The notes beneath the pieces were generated by a model. That model did no database searches, was not told the DNA's origin, and was given only the letters and a program-made list of their open reading frames with translations. The position numbers were made by a program, and so were the translations under genes. 33,358 nt of DNA from the NCBI RefSeq assembly GCF_035474595.1, contig NZ_DATIND010000102.1, positions 1 to 33,358 on the forward strand. The letters run 5' to 3'. Of this stretch, positions 7,930 through 15,260 are shown in pieces. Within the stretch, counting starts at the first letter, position 1; every line of letters starts with the position of its first letter. This DNA comes from Longimicrobium sp. (GTDB lineage Bacteria; Gemmatimonadota; Gemmatimonadetes; Longimicrobiales; Longimicrobiaceae).

Positions 7930-8892
7930 ATGCGCTCGATCCTCGCCGTCTCGGACCTGACTCCCGCCTCGGACCGGGCCCTGTCTGCCGCCGCCGTGCT
8001 CGCCATCCGCAGCGGTGCCGGGCTCCACGTCGTCCACCCCATGGAGATCGTGGGGATGACGCTGCGGGACGCTCTCCAGGCGGACGTGGGCAGGCGGATC
8101 GAGGACGCGAAGTCCGCGCTCGCGCGGCAGGTCCGGCGCGTCGTCCCCGCCGGGCTGGCGCCCGCGAGCTGCGCGCTCGGTTTCAACCAGGCCGGGGATA
8201 CGGTGCGGGTGCGTGCGCGCGAGGTCGGAGCGGACCTGGTCGTGCTCGGGGCGGGAGATCCGGACACGCCGGGAGGGGTCCGGCACCTCCGCGCGCTCCA
8301 CGACGCCGCCGGGGCGGCCGCCGCGCCCTGCCTTCTCGTCCGCAACCCGCTCAATCGCCCCTTCATCCGCGTGCTGCTGCCGCTCTCCGCCGCCGAGGTC
8401 GGGCAGGGCGTGCTCGCCCACGCGTGCGACTGGCTGAGCTCGCTCGACCCGCCGACCCCCACGGAGCTGCGGGTCCTCCACGTAACGAGCGGACCGCGCG
8501 AATGGCGGGAGCTTGCCCCCGAGCTCGATCGCGAGCTCCGCCGGGCGGGCGGCCAGCGCCCGTGGCGGGCCCGGCTGCGGATCCGCCGCAGCATTCGCTG
8601 GAACACGGTCCCGCACACGGAGATCCTCCGCGTGGCCGCCGAAGAGACGCCGGATCTCGTGATGCTGGGGCCGGCGGGTGGCGTCGCCAGCTCGGCCGGG
8701 TGCCCGGAGGATGCCCGCGCGATCCTCCTCCACCGTCTCCCCTGCTCCGTGCTGGTGCTCCCCGGGACGCTCGCGCCGTGGCCCGACACGGACGGAGCCG
8801 GCGCTCCGGCCTCCTCCACGGACCCGGAGATGCCCACGCGGGAGGCGGTGGAGCCCGAGGCGACCATGGAGCTCGCCGCTGCCGGAGACTGA
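7930..8892 (+). CDS. Universal stress protein, two UspA domains (degenerate ATP loops)
   Basis: This 320-residue protein starts MRSILAVSDLTPAS, the usual first strand of UspA. The first domain ends near CLLVRNP (134-140). The second begins FIRVLLPLSAAE (145) and ends SVLVLPG (273-279). In both, the loop after VVLGAG (105-109) or VMLGPA (244-249) lacks the full G-x2-G-x9-G-S/T pattern, so ATP binding may be lost, unlike in the 5503 protein. The acidic tail from about 286 is low complexity. GAAAGG lies just before the ATG; an in-frame start upstream would add a weakly conserved leader. It is divergent from the ECF sigma gene and may be one of its targets. Confidence 0.88.
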   Translation: MRSILAVSDLTPASDRALSAAAVLAIRSGAGLHVVHPMEIVGMTLRDALQADVGRRIEDAKSALARQVRRVVPAGLAPASCALGFNQAGDTVRVRAREVGADLVVLGAGDPDTPGGVRHLRALHDAAGAAAAPCLLVRNPLNRPFIRVLLPLSAAEVGQGVLAHACDWLSSLDPPTPTELRVLHVTSGPREWRELAPELDRELRRAGGQRPWRARLRIRRSIRWNTVPHTEILRVAAEETPDLVMLGPAGGVASSAGCPEDARAILLHRLPCSVLVLPGTLAPWPDTDGAGAPASSTDPEMPTREAVEPEATMELAAAGD

Positions 8893-8905
8893 TACCGAAG
8901 GAGAT

Positions 8906-8999
8906 CGGCAGCGCACGTGCGACTCGCCTATAGATCCTTCGGCCTGCAACCATTCGCGCGAGGGAAATGACAGTGTGGCCGGCCTCAGGATGACGTCCT
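8906..8999 (-). repeat. Dispersed repeat family B, copy B3
   Basis: On the minus strand: GACGTCATCCTGAGGCCGGC, then TTGCAGGCCGAAGGATCTAT, AGGCGAGTCGCACGTGCGCT. It fills much of the 353-bp gap after the universal stress gene; nothing else is seen there except the leader of the next gene. Confidence 0.85.
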
Positions 9000-9245
9000 T
9001 TCTATGCGTTTGGGATGCACAGGTGATTGCGGGTATCCGGTATGGCTGCTCCTGCTCGAGGTGAGCCGCGCCGGCCGGATGCAACGTACGGCATCTCCGC
9101 GGATGTAACGGATCCGGTTGCCGCGAGACTGCGGGATAGAGCGTCGCCGGTTCCCAGCGCTGGAGCCGGCGGCGTTTCTCCGCCCGCGCCGGAGAGTGGC
9201 GGGTGGAACCAGCGGATGAAGGGCAACCGAACCAGGAGGCCGGAG

Positions 9246-9710
9246 ATGATCGCGGACGTGAGGGATCGGCTTGGCAGCGAGCTGGAGCAGCTGTCGCGCC
9301 AGCTTACGGACGATATGGAGGCCGAGCTCGGCGGCGCCACCGCCGTGTGCGCCGCCCCGGAGGAGCGGCGGGGGGTGCAGGAAAGGATCCGCCGTCTGGG
9401 CCAGCTGGTGGCCGGGCTGGCGGGGCTGGAGTGCGGCGCGCTTCCCATCGACCGGGTGGGCTACGGCTCGTCGGTCGTCCTCCAGAACCTCGATGATCGC
9501 CGGCGCGTCTCGTACACGCTGGTCACCGGGGACGTGATCGACCTCGACGAGGACCAGGTGAGCCTCGCCTCGCCCGTCGGCCAGGCGCTCCTGGGCCGCA
9601 AGGCCGGCGACCGCGTCTCCGTGCAGACGCCCGCGGGGACGCTGCGCTACCGGATCGTCTCCGTGACGACTCTCCCGCAGATGCTGGGTCTGATCCCGGC
9701 GTACGCCTGA
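9246..9710 (+). CDS. GreA/GreB-fold protein (transcript cleavage factor or Rnk-like)
   Basis: This 154-residue protein has a helical N-terminal half (about 1-75: LGSELEQLSRQL, RRGVQERIRRLGQLV) fitting the coiled coil that enters the RNA polymerase secondary channel. Its C-terminal half is a Gre/FKBP-like domain: GYGSSVVLQNLDD, YTLVTGDVIDLDEDQVSLASPVGQALLG, then VQTPAGTLRYRIVSV. Canonical GreA rescues backtracked polymerase through acidic residues at the coiled-coil tip; here the tip could be near DDMEAE, but I cannot show that it is catalytic. A regulatory Gre-like role is equally possible. AGGAGG precedes the ATG. It follows the stress block in the same direction. Confidence 0.85.
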   Translation: MIADVRDRLGSELEQLSRQLTDDMEAELGGATAVCAAPEERRGVQERIRRLGQLVAGLAGLECGALPIDRVGYGSSVVLQNLDDRRRVSYTLVTGDVIDLDEDQVSLASPVGQALLGRKAGDRVSVQTPAGTLRYRIVSVTTLPQMLGLIPAYA

Positions 9711-9798
9711 CGCGCGCGAGGGCTTCCCCGGACCGGGATCGTGGCGGGACGAAGAGGAAGCCGATCCTGCCGGGCCCGGAACGCGGAGAGGCGGATGA

Positions 9799-9839
9799 AC
9801 AGCGGGGGCGCCGCCCGGCCCGGGTGGCGCCCCCGCTGT
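9799..9839. terminator. Strong 14-bp hairpin between convergent genes
   Basis: ACAGCGGGGGCGCC (9799-9812) pairs perfectly with 9826-9839. The loop itself contains CCCGGCCCGGG. It sits between the convergent Gre-like gene and the DUF899 gene and probably ends both transcripts, although the T-run is poor. Confidence 0.65.
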
Positions 9840-9894
9840 CCTGCTTCGTCCGATGGCGATCAGGCCGCCGGATGCGCGGCGCCGAACAGACACC

Positions 9895-10854
9895 TCATGC
9901 CGTGGCGCGGGCGTCGGGGTTGCGGAACGCCTCCTCTCCCGCGTCCGACACCTCCACCCACTTGGGATCGGGCGCGGCCTCGGCCTCGTAGTTGTCGTGC
10001 CAGTTCCACCACTTGTACGTGGGGGTCTGCGGGTAGCCCTCCGGCGAGTCCTCCCAGAGCTCCTGGCGGCCGAGCGGGGTGAGGTCGAGGTAGCTCCAGG
10101 TGGTGCCCATCGCCTCGTCGCCGCGGTTGTTGATGAAATAGGTGCGGAAGATCCGGTCGCCGTCGCGGATGAACACGTTGTGGCCGTGCCACTCGTCCAC
10201 GCCGAAGTCGGCGTCGAAGCTGTCGGTGATGGTGTACCACGGCATCTGCCACCCCATCCGCTCCTTCAGCCGCGCGATGTCCGGCTGCGGCGCGCGCGAG
10301 GCGTACGCGAGCGTGGTGTCGCGGGCGTTCAGATGGGCGAGATGCGCGACCTGGTCGGCCCCCAGGGAGCAGCCGCGGCAGGCGTGGTCGGGCCAGCCGA
10401 ACACCCCGGGCTCGAAGAACGCGCGGTAGACGACCAGCTGGCGGCGGCCCTCGAACAGGTCGAGCAGGCTCGCCGTTCCGCCCGGCCCCTCGAACACGTA
10501 CTCCTTCTCCACCGCCACCCACGGCATCCGCCGGCGCTCGGCGGCCAGCGCGTCGCGGGCGCGGGTCATGGCCTTCTCCTTCACCAGCAGCTGCTCGCGC
10601 GCGGCTTCCCACTCCTGCGGCGAAACGATCGGTGGCGTCTGCATGGCGAGCTCTCCGTCGAGGTGGTTCGCGGGTGATCCGGACATGGTCGTTGCAACCT
10701 CCGGTTTGGGCGAGTTGGCGAGCGGCCGCCGCACGCCGGCGGCGAGGGCGGCCCCGCGGCCGCGCATCCGCACGGCGACGGCGGCCAGACCGCCGGTGGA
10801 GGTGGCGCCGGCGGCGACCATCGCCAGCGTGGACAGGCATGCGGGGCAGATCAT
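9895..10854 (-). CDS. DUF899 thioredoxin-like protein with an N-terminal CxxC membrane-like leader
   Basis: The reading frame is open from an ATG at 10854, which overlaps the ArsR stop by ATGA, to the stop at 9895 (319 residues). Residues 1-30 (MICPACLSTLAM, then AAGATSTGGLAAVAV) are a CxxC followed by a hydrophobic helix. I recall this pattern as a small standalone protein in other genomes. Residues 71-319 are a complete DUF899 domain (MQTPPIVSPQEWEAAR, KEYVFEGPGG, WPDHACRGCS, FIRDGDRIFRTYF) of the thioredoxin-like fold, with a CxxC at 89 and 92 of that part. The internal ATG at 10644 has GGAG upstream and gives a normal-length 249-residue DUF899 protein. Either a fusion is made, or both products are. 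The DUF899 reaction is unknown; a redox role is inferred. Confidence 0.85.
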   Translation of the reverse strand: MICPACLSTLAMVAAGATSTGGLAAVAVRMRGRGAALAAGVRRPLANSPKPEVATTMSGSPANHLDGELAMQTPPIVSPQEWEAAREQLLVKEKAMTRARDALAAERRRMPWVAVEKEYVFEGPGGTASLLDLFEGRRQLVVYRAFFEPGVFGWPDHACRGCSLGADQVAHLAHLNARDTTLAYASRAPQPDIARLKERMGWQMPWYTITDSFDADFGVDEWHGHNVFIRDGDRIFRTYFINNRGDEAMGTTWSYLDLTPLGRQELWEDSPEGYPQTPTYKWWNWHDNYEAEAAPDPKWVEVSDAGEEAFRNPDARATA

Positions 10855-11201
10855 GAATCCTCCAGGCTCTCGGCGATGCGCTTGATGGCCGCGAGCCGCG
10901 CATCCCACTCGGCCGCGAGCCGCGAGACCCACCGCGCGGCTTCTTCCAGCCGCCCGGGGCGCACGTGGTAGCGTACCTCGCGGCCGCTGCGCCGCGCGCC
11001 TACCAGCCCCGCGCGGCTCAGGACGGACAGGTGCTTGGCGACCGCCGGGCGGCTGACGGGGAGCTGCGCGGCCAGGGTGGTGGCCGTCTCCTCGCCGTGC
11101 GCGGCCACCAGGTTCAGCATGCGCCAGCGCGTGGGGTCCGCCATCGCGACGAGGGCGTCGTCCGGCGGAGCCGGCCCGGCGGCGCGGAGGCGCGGGGTCA
11201 T
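10851..11201 (-). CDS. ArsR-family winged-helix repressor
   Basis: This 116-residue regulator has the ArsR fold: ADPTRWRMLNLVAAHGEETATTLA (21-44), recognition helix SRPAVAKHLSVLSRAG (50-65), then the wing RSGREVRYHVRPG (71-83). No metal-binding Cys pair is present, so it is of the non-metal type often found next to SRPBCC/AHSA1 genes. Its ATG overlaps the AHSA1 stop by ATGA, and its own stop overlaps the next ATG in the same way, so translation of all three genes is coupled. It probably binds the palindrome at 11677-11692. Confidence 0.95.
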   Translation of the reverse strand: MTPRLRAAGPAPPDDALVAMADPTRWRMLNLVAAHGEETATTLAAQLPVSRPAVAKHLSVLSRAGLVGARRSGREVRYHVRPGRLEEAARWVSRLAAEWDARLAAIKRIAESLEDS

Positions 11202-11644
11202 TCCGCGCCCCTCTCCACGTACTCGCGCAGCTCGTCCAGCTCGGCCGTCCAGCCGTGCTCGTGGCTGCGGACGTACTCGCGCACCCTCGCCTCCGCCATC
11301 TCCAGCCCGCGGATCCCGCTCTCCACCATCCGCAGCAGGGTGCCGCCGCCGTCGGGCGCCAGCGTGAACTCCACGAGCGTGTGGTTGCCCGGCTCCGGCT
11401 CTTCGTGGCCGCCGCGTATCCAGCGGAACGAGAAGACCGTGGGCGGCTCCACGCGCTCCACGCGGCCGCGCGCGGTGCCGTTCTTCTCCCAGTTGAGGGT
11501 GATGGCGCCGCCGGGCCGCAGGTCGATGGTGGCGCCGGCGTCGCCGAACCAGGTGCCCAGGTGCTTCGCCTCCGTCAGCGCGGCCCATACGCGCTCCATC
11601 GAGGCGGCGATGCGGATCTCGCGTTCGATCTGGTCGGGAATCAT
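11198..11644 (-). CDS. SRPBCC/AHSA1-domain protein
   Basis: This 148-residue single-domain protein has the START-like helix-grip fold: IEREIRIAASMERVWAALTEAKHLGTWFG, then DLRPGGAITLNWE, ERVEPPTVFSFRWI, LVEFTLAPDGGGTLLRMVESG and a C-terminal helix with HEHGWTAELDELREYVE. Bacterial members bind hydrophobic ligands or partner proteins and are often cotranscribed with ArsR, as here. The ATG at 11644 follows AAGGGCG; a GTG at 11674 would add ten residues but would leave almost no 5' leader. First gene of the operon. Confidence 0.92.
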   Translation of the reverse strand: MIPDQIEREIRIAASMERVWAALTEAKHLGTWFGDAGATIDLRPGGAITLNWEKNGTARGRVERVEPPTVFSFRWIRGGHEEPEPGNHTLVEFTLAPDGGGTLLRMVESGIRGLEMAEARVREYVRSHEHGWTAELDELREYVERGAE

Positions 11645-11676
11645 CGCCCTTGCCCGTGAGAGTGAATCGATCACAC

Positions 11677-11692
11677 GTAACTACATAGTTAC
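11677..11692. promoter_or_regulatory. Candidate ArsR operator (7-2-7 palindrome)
   Basis: GTAACTA (11677-11683), spacer CA, TAGTTAC (11686-11692): a perfect inverted repeat that stands out as AT-rich in this sequence. It overlaps the proposed -10 box of the AHSA1-ArsR-DUF899 operon, the place for a repressor to block initiation. That ArsR binds it is inference. Confidence 0.65.
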
Positions 11693-11714
11693 ACCTCGAT
11701 GCGGATTCGCGCAA
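11686..11714 (-). promoter_or_regulatory. Promoter of the AHSA1-ArsR-DUF899 operon
   Basis: On the minus strand, -35 TTGCGC (11714-11709) and -10 TAACTA (11691-11686) are separated by exactly 17 bp. The -10 box lies inside the palindrome. The first ATG is about 40 bp downstream. Confidence 0.6.
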
Positions 11715-11864
11715 CCCTCAAGTTACGCGTCGCCATCTTGACCTGCGCGGCGACAACGGCTTCGGGATCATCCACCGGCCGCGAAGAACCTTGTTTCGCC
11801 GGTGCGATGACCGGAAGTTTGGTCCACCGTTCGCCCACCATCGCCCCTCATCTCCCCTCCCCTG

Positions 11865-13088
11865 ATGTTGACCGCCCGCTGCCAGTGCGGAGAAGTCTTC
11901 CACGGCGAAGAGTCGCACGCGGGACGCCGGCTGCGGTGCCGCTGCGGACGCGTGGTGGAGCTCCCCGTGCGCGTGAAGGCGACGGCCGCGCCGCGCCGCG
12001 GGCCGCCCGCGCCGGAGCCTTCCTCACGCTCCCAGCCCGCGGCTCGGCCGCGTCCGGGCCCGCGGCGCGAGGGCGGCGCGCGGGCGAGGCTCGCGTGGTG
12101 GCTGGCGCTGGTGTCGTGGGGCTACCTGGCCGCGGCGATCGCCGCCTGCGCGGTGCTGTGGGGGCTGGGGGACCGGTGGGTGCCGGCGACGGCCTTCCTG
12201 TTCGCGGGGAAGTGGCCGCTCCTGCTGCCGCTGGCCGTGCTCGTCCCGCTCGCGGCCGGGCTCCGGCGGCGGCTGCTGCTGCCGCTCGGGGCCGCCGCGG
12301 GCGTGGTGCTGGTGGGGGTGATGGGGTGGCGGCCGGGCGTGCGGCTCCCGGCGGGCGGCGACGCGCGGATGAGCCTGCGCGTGGTCACCTTCAACGCCGA
12401 CGGCGGCGACGGGGCCGCGGTGCGCCTGCCGGACCTGCTCGAGACCTGGCACCCCGACGTGGTGGCGTTCCAGGAATGCGTCGGCCCCCTCATCAACGCG
12501 ATCAACGCGCTCCAGGGCTGGTATCACCAGGAGAAGGACAGCCTCTGCCTGCTCAGCCGCTACCCGATCGTGGCGGCCGCGATGATGGACCGCTCGGCGC
12601 TGGAGCACATCGCCGAGACCTCGTCCGTGGGCGGCACGGGGATCGTCATCCGCTACACCCTGCGGACGCCCGCGGGCCCCGTCGACGTCACCAACGTGCA
12701 CCTGGAGACGCCGCGGAAGGGCTTCGAGGCGCTGGCGGGGCTCGGATGGACGGCCATGCGCACCAACACGGAGCTGCGCGCCATCGAAGCGCACCTCGCC
12801 CGCGCGTGGGTGGACCGCGGCACCGCGCCGCGCCTGGTCGTGGGCGACTTCAACACGCCGGTGGAGAGCCGCATCTTCCAGGAGCACTGGGGCGGCCTCA
12901 CCGACGCGTGGGAGGCGGCCGGGCGCGGGTTCGGATGGACCAAGGACAACGGATGGATCCGGGTGCGCATCGACCACGTGCTGATGGGCCCCGGCTGGCG
13001 TGCCCGCCGGATCTCCACCAGCCCGGACAACGCGGGTTCGGACCACCACCCGGTCATCGTCGACCTGCAGTTCCTCGACGGGTCGTAG
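11865..13088 (+). CDS. Membrane-anchored EEP-family hydrolase (endonuclease/exonuclease/phosphatase)
   Basis: This 407-residue protein has three parts. Residues 1-35 are a zinc-ribbon-like segment with paired CxC (Cys6/8 and Cys25/27). Residues about 75-155 hold three hydrophobic helices. Residues 170-405 are an EEP (DNase I/nSMase-like) domain with Asn178 (TFNADGG), Glu204 (FQE), NVHLET, Asp328 and Asn330 (VGDFNT) and the final SDHHP (Asp393, His394). All metal and catalytic residues are present, so it should be an active phosphodiesterase or phosphatase, probably outside the membrane. The substrate cannot be read; nucleic acid, sphingomyelin-like lipid and inositol phosphate are options. 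It stands alone. The start is ATG 11865 at the zinc ribbon. Confidence 0.88.
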   Translation: MLTARCQCGEVFHGEESHAGRRLRCRCGRVVELPVRVKATAAPRRGPPAPEPSSRSQPAARPRPGPRREGGARARLAWWLALVSWGYLAAAIAACAVLWGLGDRWVPATAFLFAGKWPLLLPLAVLVPLAAGLRRRLLLPLGAAAGVVLVGVMGWRPGVRLPAGGDARMSLRVVTFNADGGDGAAVRLPDLLETWHPDVVAFQECVGPLINAINALQGWYHQEKDSLCLLSRYPIVAAAMMDRSALEHIAETSSVGGTGIVIRYTLRTPAGPVDVTNVHLETPRKGFEALAGLGWTAMRTNTELRAIEAHLARAWVDRGTAPRLVVGDFNTPVESRIFQEHWGGLTDAWEAAGRGFGWTKDNGWIRVRIDHVLMGPGWRARRISTSPDNAGSDHHPVIVDLQFLDGS

Positions 13089-13203
13089 ACGGGATGATCC
13101 CGGGTCCGGGGGATTCAGCCCGTGGCTCCCCGCCGCATCGACCCGCCGTCTCCTGAGTCGTCCTCGCGCTAGCCCGTCCAGGGAGGATGAAAGGAGACCC
13201 GTT

Positions 13204-13290
13204 GTGAGCGCCGATGCCGCGGAATGAGCGGATCAGCCTCGCGCAGTTTGCGAGGCTTCCCGTCGTTGTTGCTGCGACTTCAGTCGCCGG
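13204..13290 (-). repeat. Two-hairpin dispersed repeat, copy A2
   Basis: Large stem 13235-13242 with 13250-13257, small stem 13274-13278 with 13283-13287 (loop TTCA). It matches A1 from the upstream GTGAGCG(C/T)... to the end, apart from scattered changes. Together with A3 it fills most of the 513-bp gap between the EEP gene and the DinB gene; no gene is seen there. Confidence 0.85.
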
Positions 13291-13425
13291 TGAGGGGGGC
13301 ATGGAAGGGCGATCGAAATCACGGCAACAACGGCCCGAAGTCCGCCTTCGCGGACTCCCTACCTTGCCATCTCCGCGCGTATCAAGCGGTCTACGACTTC
13401 GAACTCGCCTCCCCGCCTGAACCGA

Positions 13426-13490
13426 GCGGATCAGCCTCGCGCGGTTTGCGAGGCTTCCCGTCGTTGTTGCTGCGACTTTCAGTCGCCGGT
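13426..13490 (-). repeat. Two-hairpin dispersed repeat, copy A3
   Basis: Large stem 13433-13440 with 13448-13455 (loop GCGGTTT, one change from A1), small stem 13472-13476 with 13482-13486, loop TTTCA, one base longer than A1. Stems are conserved while the loops differ. Confidence 0.85.
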
Positions 13491-13601
13491 GATCGGCCGC
13501 GCCCGGAGCTTTCCACGCGGCGGAGACCCGGCACGGTTGCGCAAGCCGGCCGCGGGACCGAGTATCACGACGGATTCCCCATCACCCTCCCGGGAGGACG
13601 T

Positions 13602-14186
13602 ATGAAGACCTATGCAGTGCTCCTCGCCCTGGTCCTGCCGGCCAGCCTTGCCGCCCAGCAGCCGTCCGGAAGTCCGCCGGCGAACCCGATCACCACGGTG
13701 TTCCGTGCGCGGACCCTGGGGCTGCAGCGGAACATCGCCCAGGCGTTCGACTCGATCCCGGAGCGGCTGTTCAGCTACAAGCCGACGCCCGTGCAGCTCA
13801 CCATCGGCTACATCGCCCAGCACCTCGCCAGCGACAACTACCTGTTCTGCAACGCGTTCGGCGACATGAAGGCGCCGGTGGCGGCCGAGGACACCGCGAC
13901 CGCCGACTCCGTGAAGGCCACCTGGCCCAAGGCCAGGCTGATGGCCAACCTCAACGCGTCGTTCGCGTTCTGCGAGCGCGCGCTCGGGCAGCTGGACGAT
14001 GCGAAGCTGGCCGACCAGGTGACCCTGTCGTTCCGCGGCCAGTCTCGCCAGGTGCCGCGCGTGAGCATGGTGCTGGGCCACGTGACGGACATGGCGGACC
14101 ACTACAGCCAGCTCGCCAACTACATGCGCCTGAACGACCTTATCCCCCCGACGGCGCTCCCGCGGCCGGCCCGGACCGGCCAGTAG
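13602..14186 (+). CDS. Exported DinB-like protein
   Basis: This 194-residue protein has a signal peptide (MKTYAVLLALVLPASLAAQ, cleavage near Ala-Gln-Gln). The rest is a four-helix DinB/YfiT-like bundle: ERLFSYKPTPVQLTIGYIAQHLASDN, a helix with SFAFCERALGQLDDAKL, then LGHVTDMADHYSQLANYMRLNDLIPP near the C terminus. His in IAQH and the later His residues (GHVTDMADH) suit the metal site of the family. DinB proteins of this type are often thiol transferases or of unknown role; export is common in secreted lineages. GGGAGG lies just before the ATG. A hairpin terminator follows. Confidence 0.9.
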   Translation: MKTYAVLLALVLPASLAAQQPSGSPPANPITTVFRARTLGLQRNIAQAFDSIPERLFSYKPTPVQLTIGYIAQHLASDNYLFCNAFGDMKAPVAAEDTATADSVKATWPKARLMANLNASFAFCERALGQLDDAKLADQVTLSFRGQSRQVPRVSMVLGHVTDMADHYSQLANYMRLNDLIPPTALPRPARTGQ

Positions 14187-14252
14187 CGGCGGCGTCCGGG
14201 TGCCCTCTCGCACCACCTGCCCCGCGTCGGCGAGGTGGTGGGGAAACGAAGC

Positions 14253-14285
14253 CCCCGGCAGCGGTTCACGCTGCCGGGGCTTTCG
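14253..14285 (+). terminator. Rho-independent terminator after the DinB gene
   Basis: An 11-bp stem (14253-14263 with 14269-14279, CCCCGGCAGCG) with loop GTTCA is followed by CTTTCG. Its loop and CGGCA...TGCCG core resemble the tRNA-Asn terminator at 4470. Confidence 0.75.
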
Positions 14286-14383
14286 CTTGTCCCCAACCCA
14301 CTGGATCAGGCCGAAACTTGCAATCCGGGCCGCGCCACCCGCATCGTTCGGCTCCCGGTTGATCTTTGGACAGAGGAAACCCG

Positions 14384-15061
14384 ATGGTGAACCTTCCGCT
14401 CACGGATGTCGAAGTGCGTATCCTCGGCGCTCTCCTCGAGAAGGAGGTGACGACGCCGGAGAACTATCCGCTTTCGCTGAACGCGCTCCTGTCGGCGTGC
14501 AACCAGACGACCAACCGCGACCCGGTGATGCGGCTGGACGAGGACACCGCCACGCACCACATCATCGCGCTCCGCCGCGGTGGCCTGCTGCACCAGATCC
14601 AGCCGGTGGGCTCGCGCGTGACCAAGTTCCAGCACCTGCTGGCGGAAGAGCTGAAGCTCGACGAGCGCCAGCTGGCGGTGCTGGGCGTGCTGATGCTCCG
14701 CGGCCCGCAGACACCGGGCGAGCTGCACGCGCGCACCGCGCGGCTGGCGTCGTTCGCCGACATCCCCGACCTGGAATCGGTGCTGGAGTCGCTGATCGCG
14801 CGCCAGCCGTTCCCCCTCGTCGCCCGCCTCCCCCGCCGCCCGGGCCAGAAGGAGGTCCGCTACACCCACCTGCTCGCCGGCGAACCCACGCAGGCCGATG
14901 CGCCCGAGATGGCGGACGAACCACCCCCCCGCGCTCGCCCTCACCGCGCCGATGTGGACGAGGACCGGGTCGCCGCGCTGGAGCGCACGGTCGAGGCGCT
15001 GCAGGCGGAGGTCGCCGCCGTGCGCGCAGAACTCGAGGCGTTCCGCGCGCAGTTTCAGTAG
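14384..15061 (+). CDS. yceH: YceH family protein (DUF480)
   Basis: This 225-residue protein matches YceH: LTDVEVRILGALLEKEVTTPENYPLSLNAL, CNQTTNRDPVM, then THHIIALRRGGLLHQ and LDERQLAVLGVLMLRGPQTPGELHAR with FPLVARLPRRPGQKEVRYTHLL. The fold is two winged-helix domains; the molecular role is unknown. The tail (about 195-225) is a short coiled coil (VAALERTVEALQAEVAAVRAELEAF). ATG at 14384 with AGAGG upstream matches the conserved N terminus. It stands alone between a terminator and uvrA2. Confidence 0.94.
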   Translation: MVNLPLTDVEVRILGALLEKEVTTPENYPLSLNALLSACNQTTNRDPVMRLDEDTATHHIIALRRGGLLHQIQPVGSRVTKFQHLLAEELKLDERQLAVLGVLMLRGPQTPGELHARTARLASFADIPDLESVLESLIARQPFPLVARLPRRPGQKEVRYTHLLAGEPTQADAPEMADEPPPRARPHRADVDEDRVAALERTVEALQAEVAAVRAELEAFRAQFQ

Positions 15062-15260
15062 CGGACTGGGATGGACGGCGGCTTCGGCTACGAGCAGGCT
15101 CTGCACATCGCTCGGGCTGAGGCGAGCTCACGCCGGCTTCGGGCACGACTCTGGCGCCGCGCGGCACACCACGGGGCAGAGATTGGAATGCGGGTGCATC
15201 GCCATCTCCCGATCCCCATCATCTCCATAATCGGAACAACCTCTCGGGCGGGCTGGGACG

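Noticed and set aside
13204-13490. Closely spaced repeats that might be a CRISPR array
   Set aside because: Only two copies about 145 bp of intervening sequence apart, with internal hairpins and more copies scattered elsewhere; no regular spacers and no cas genes.
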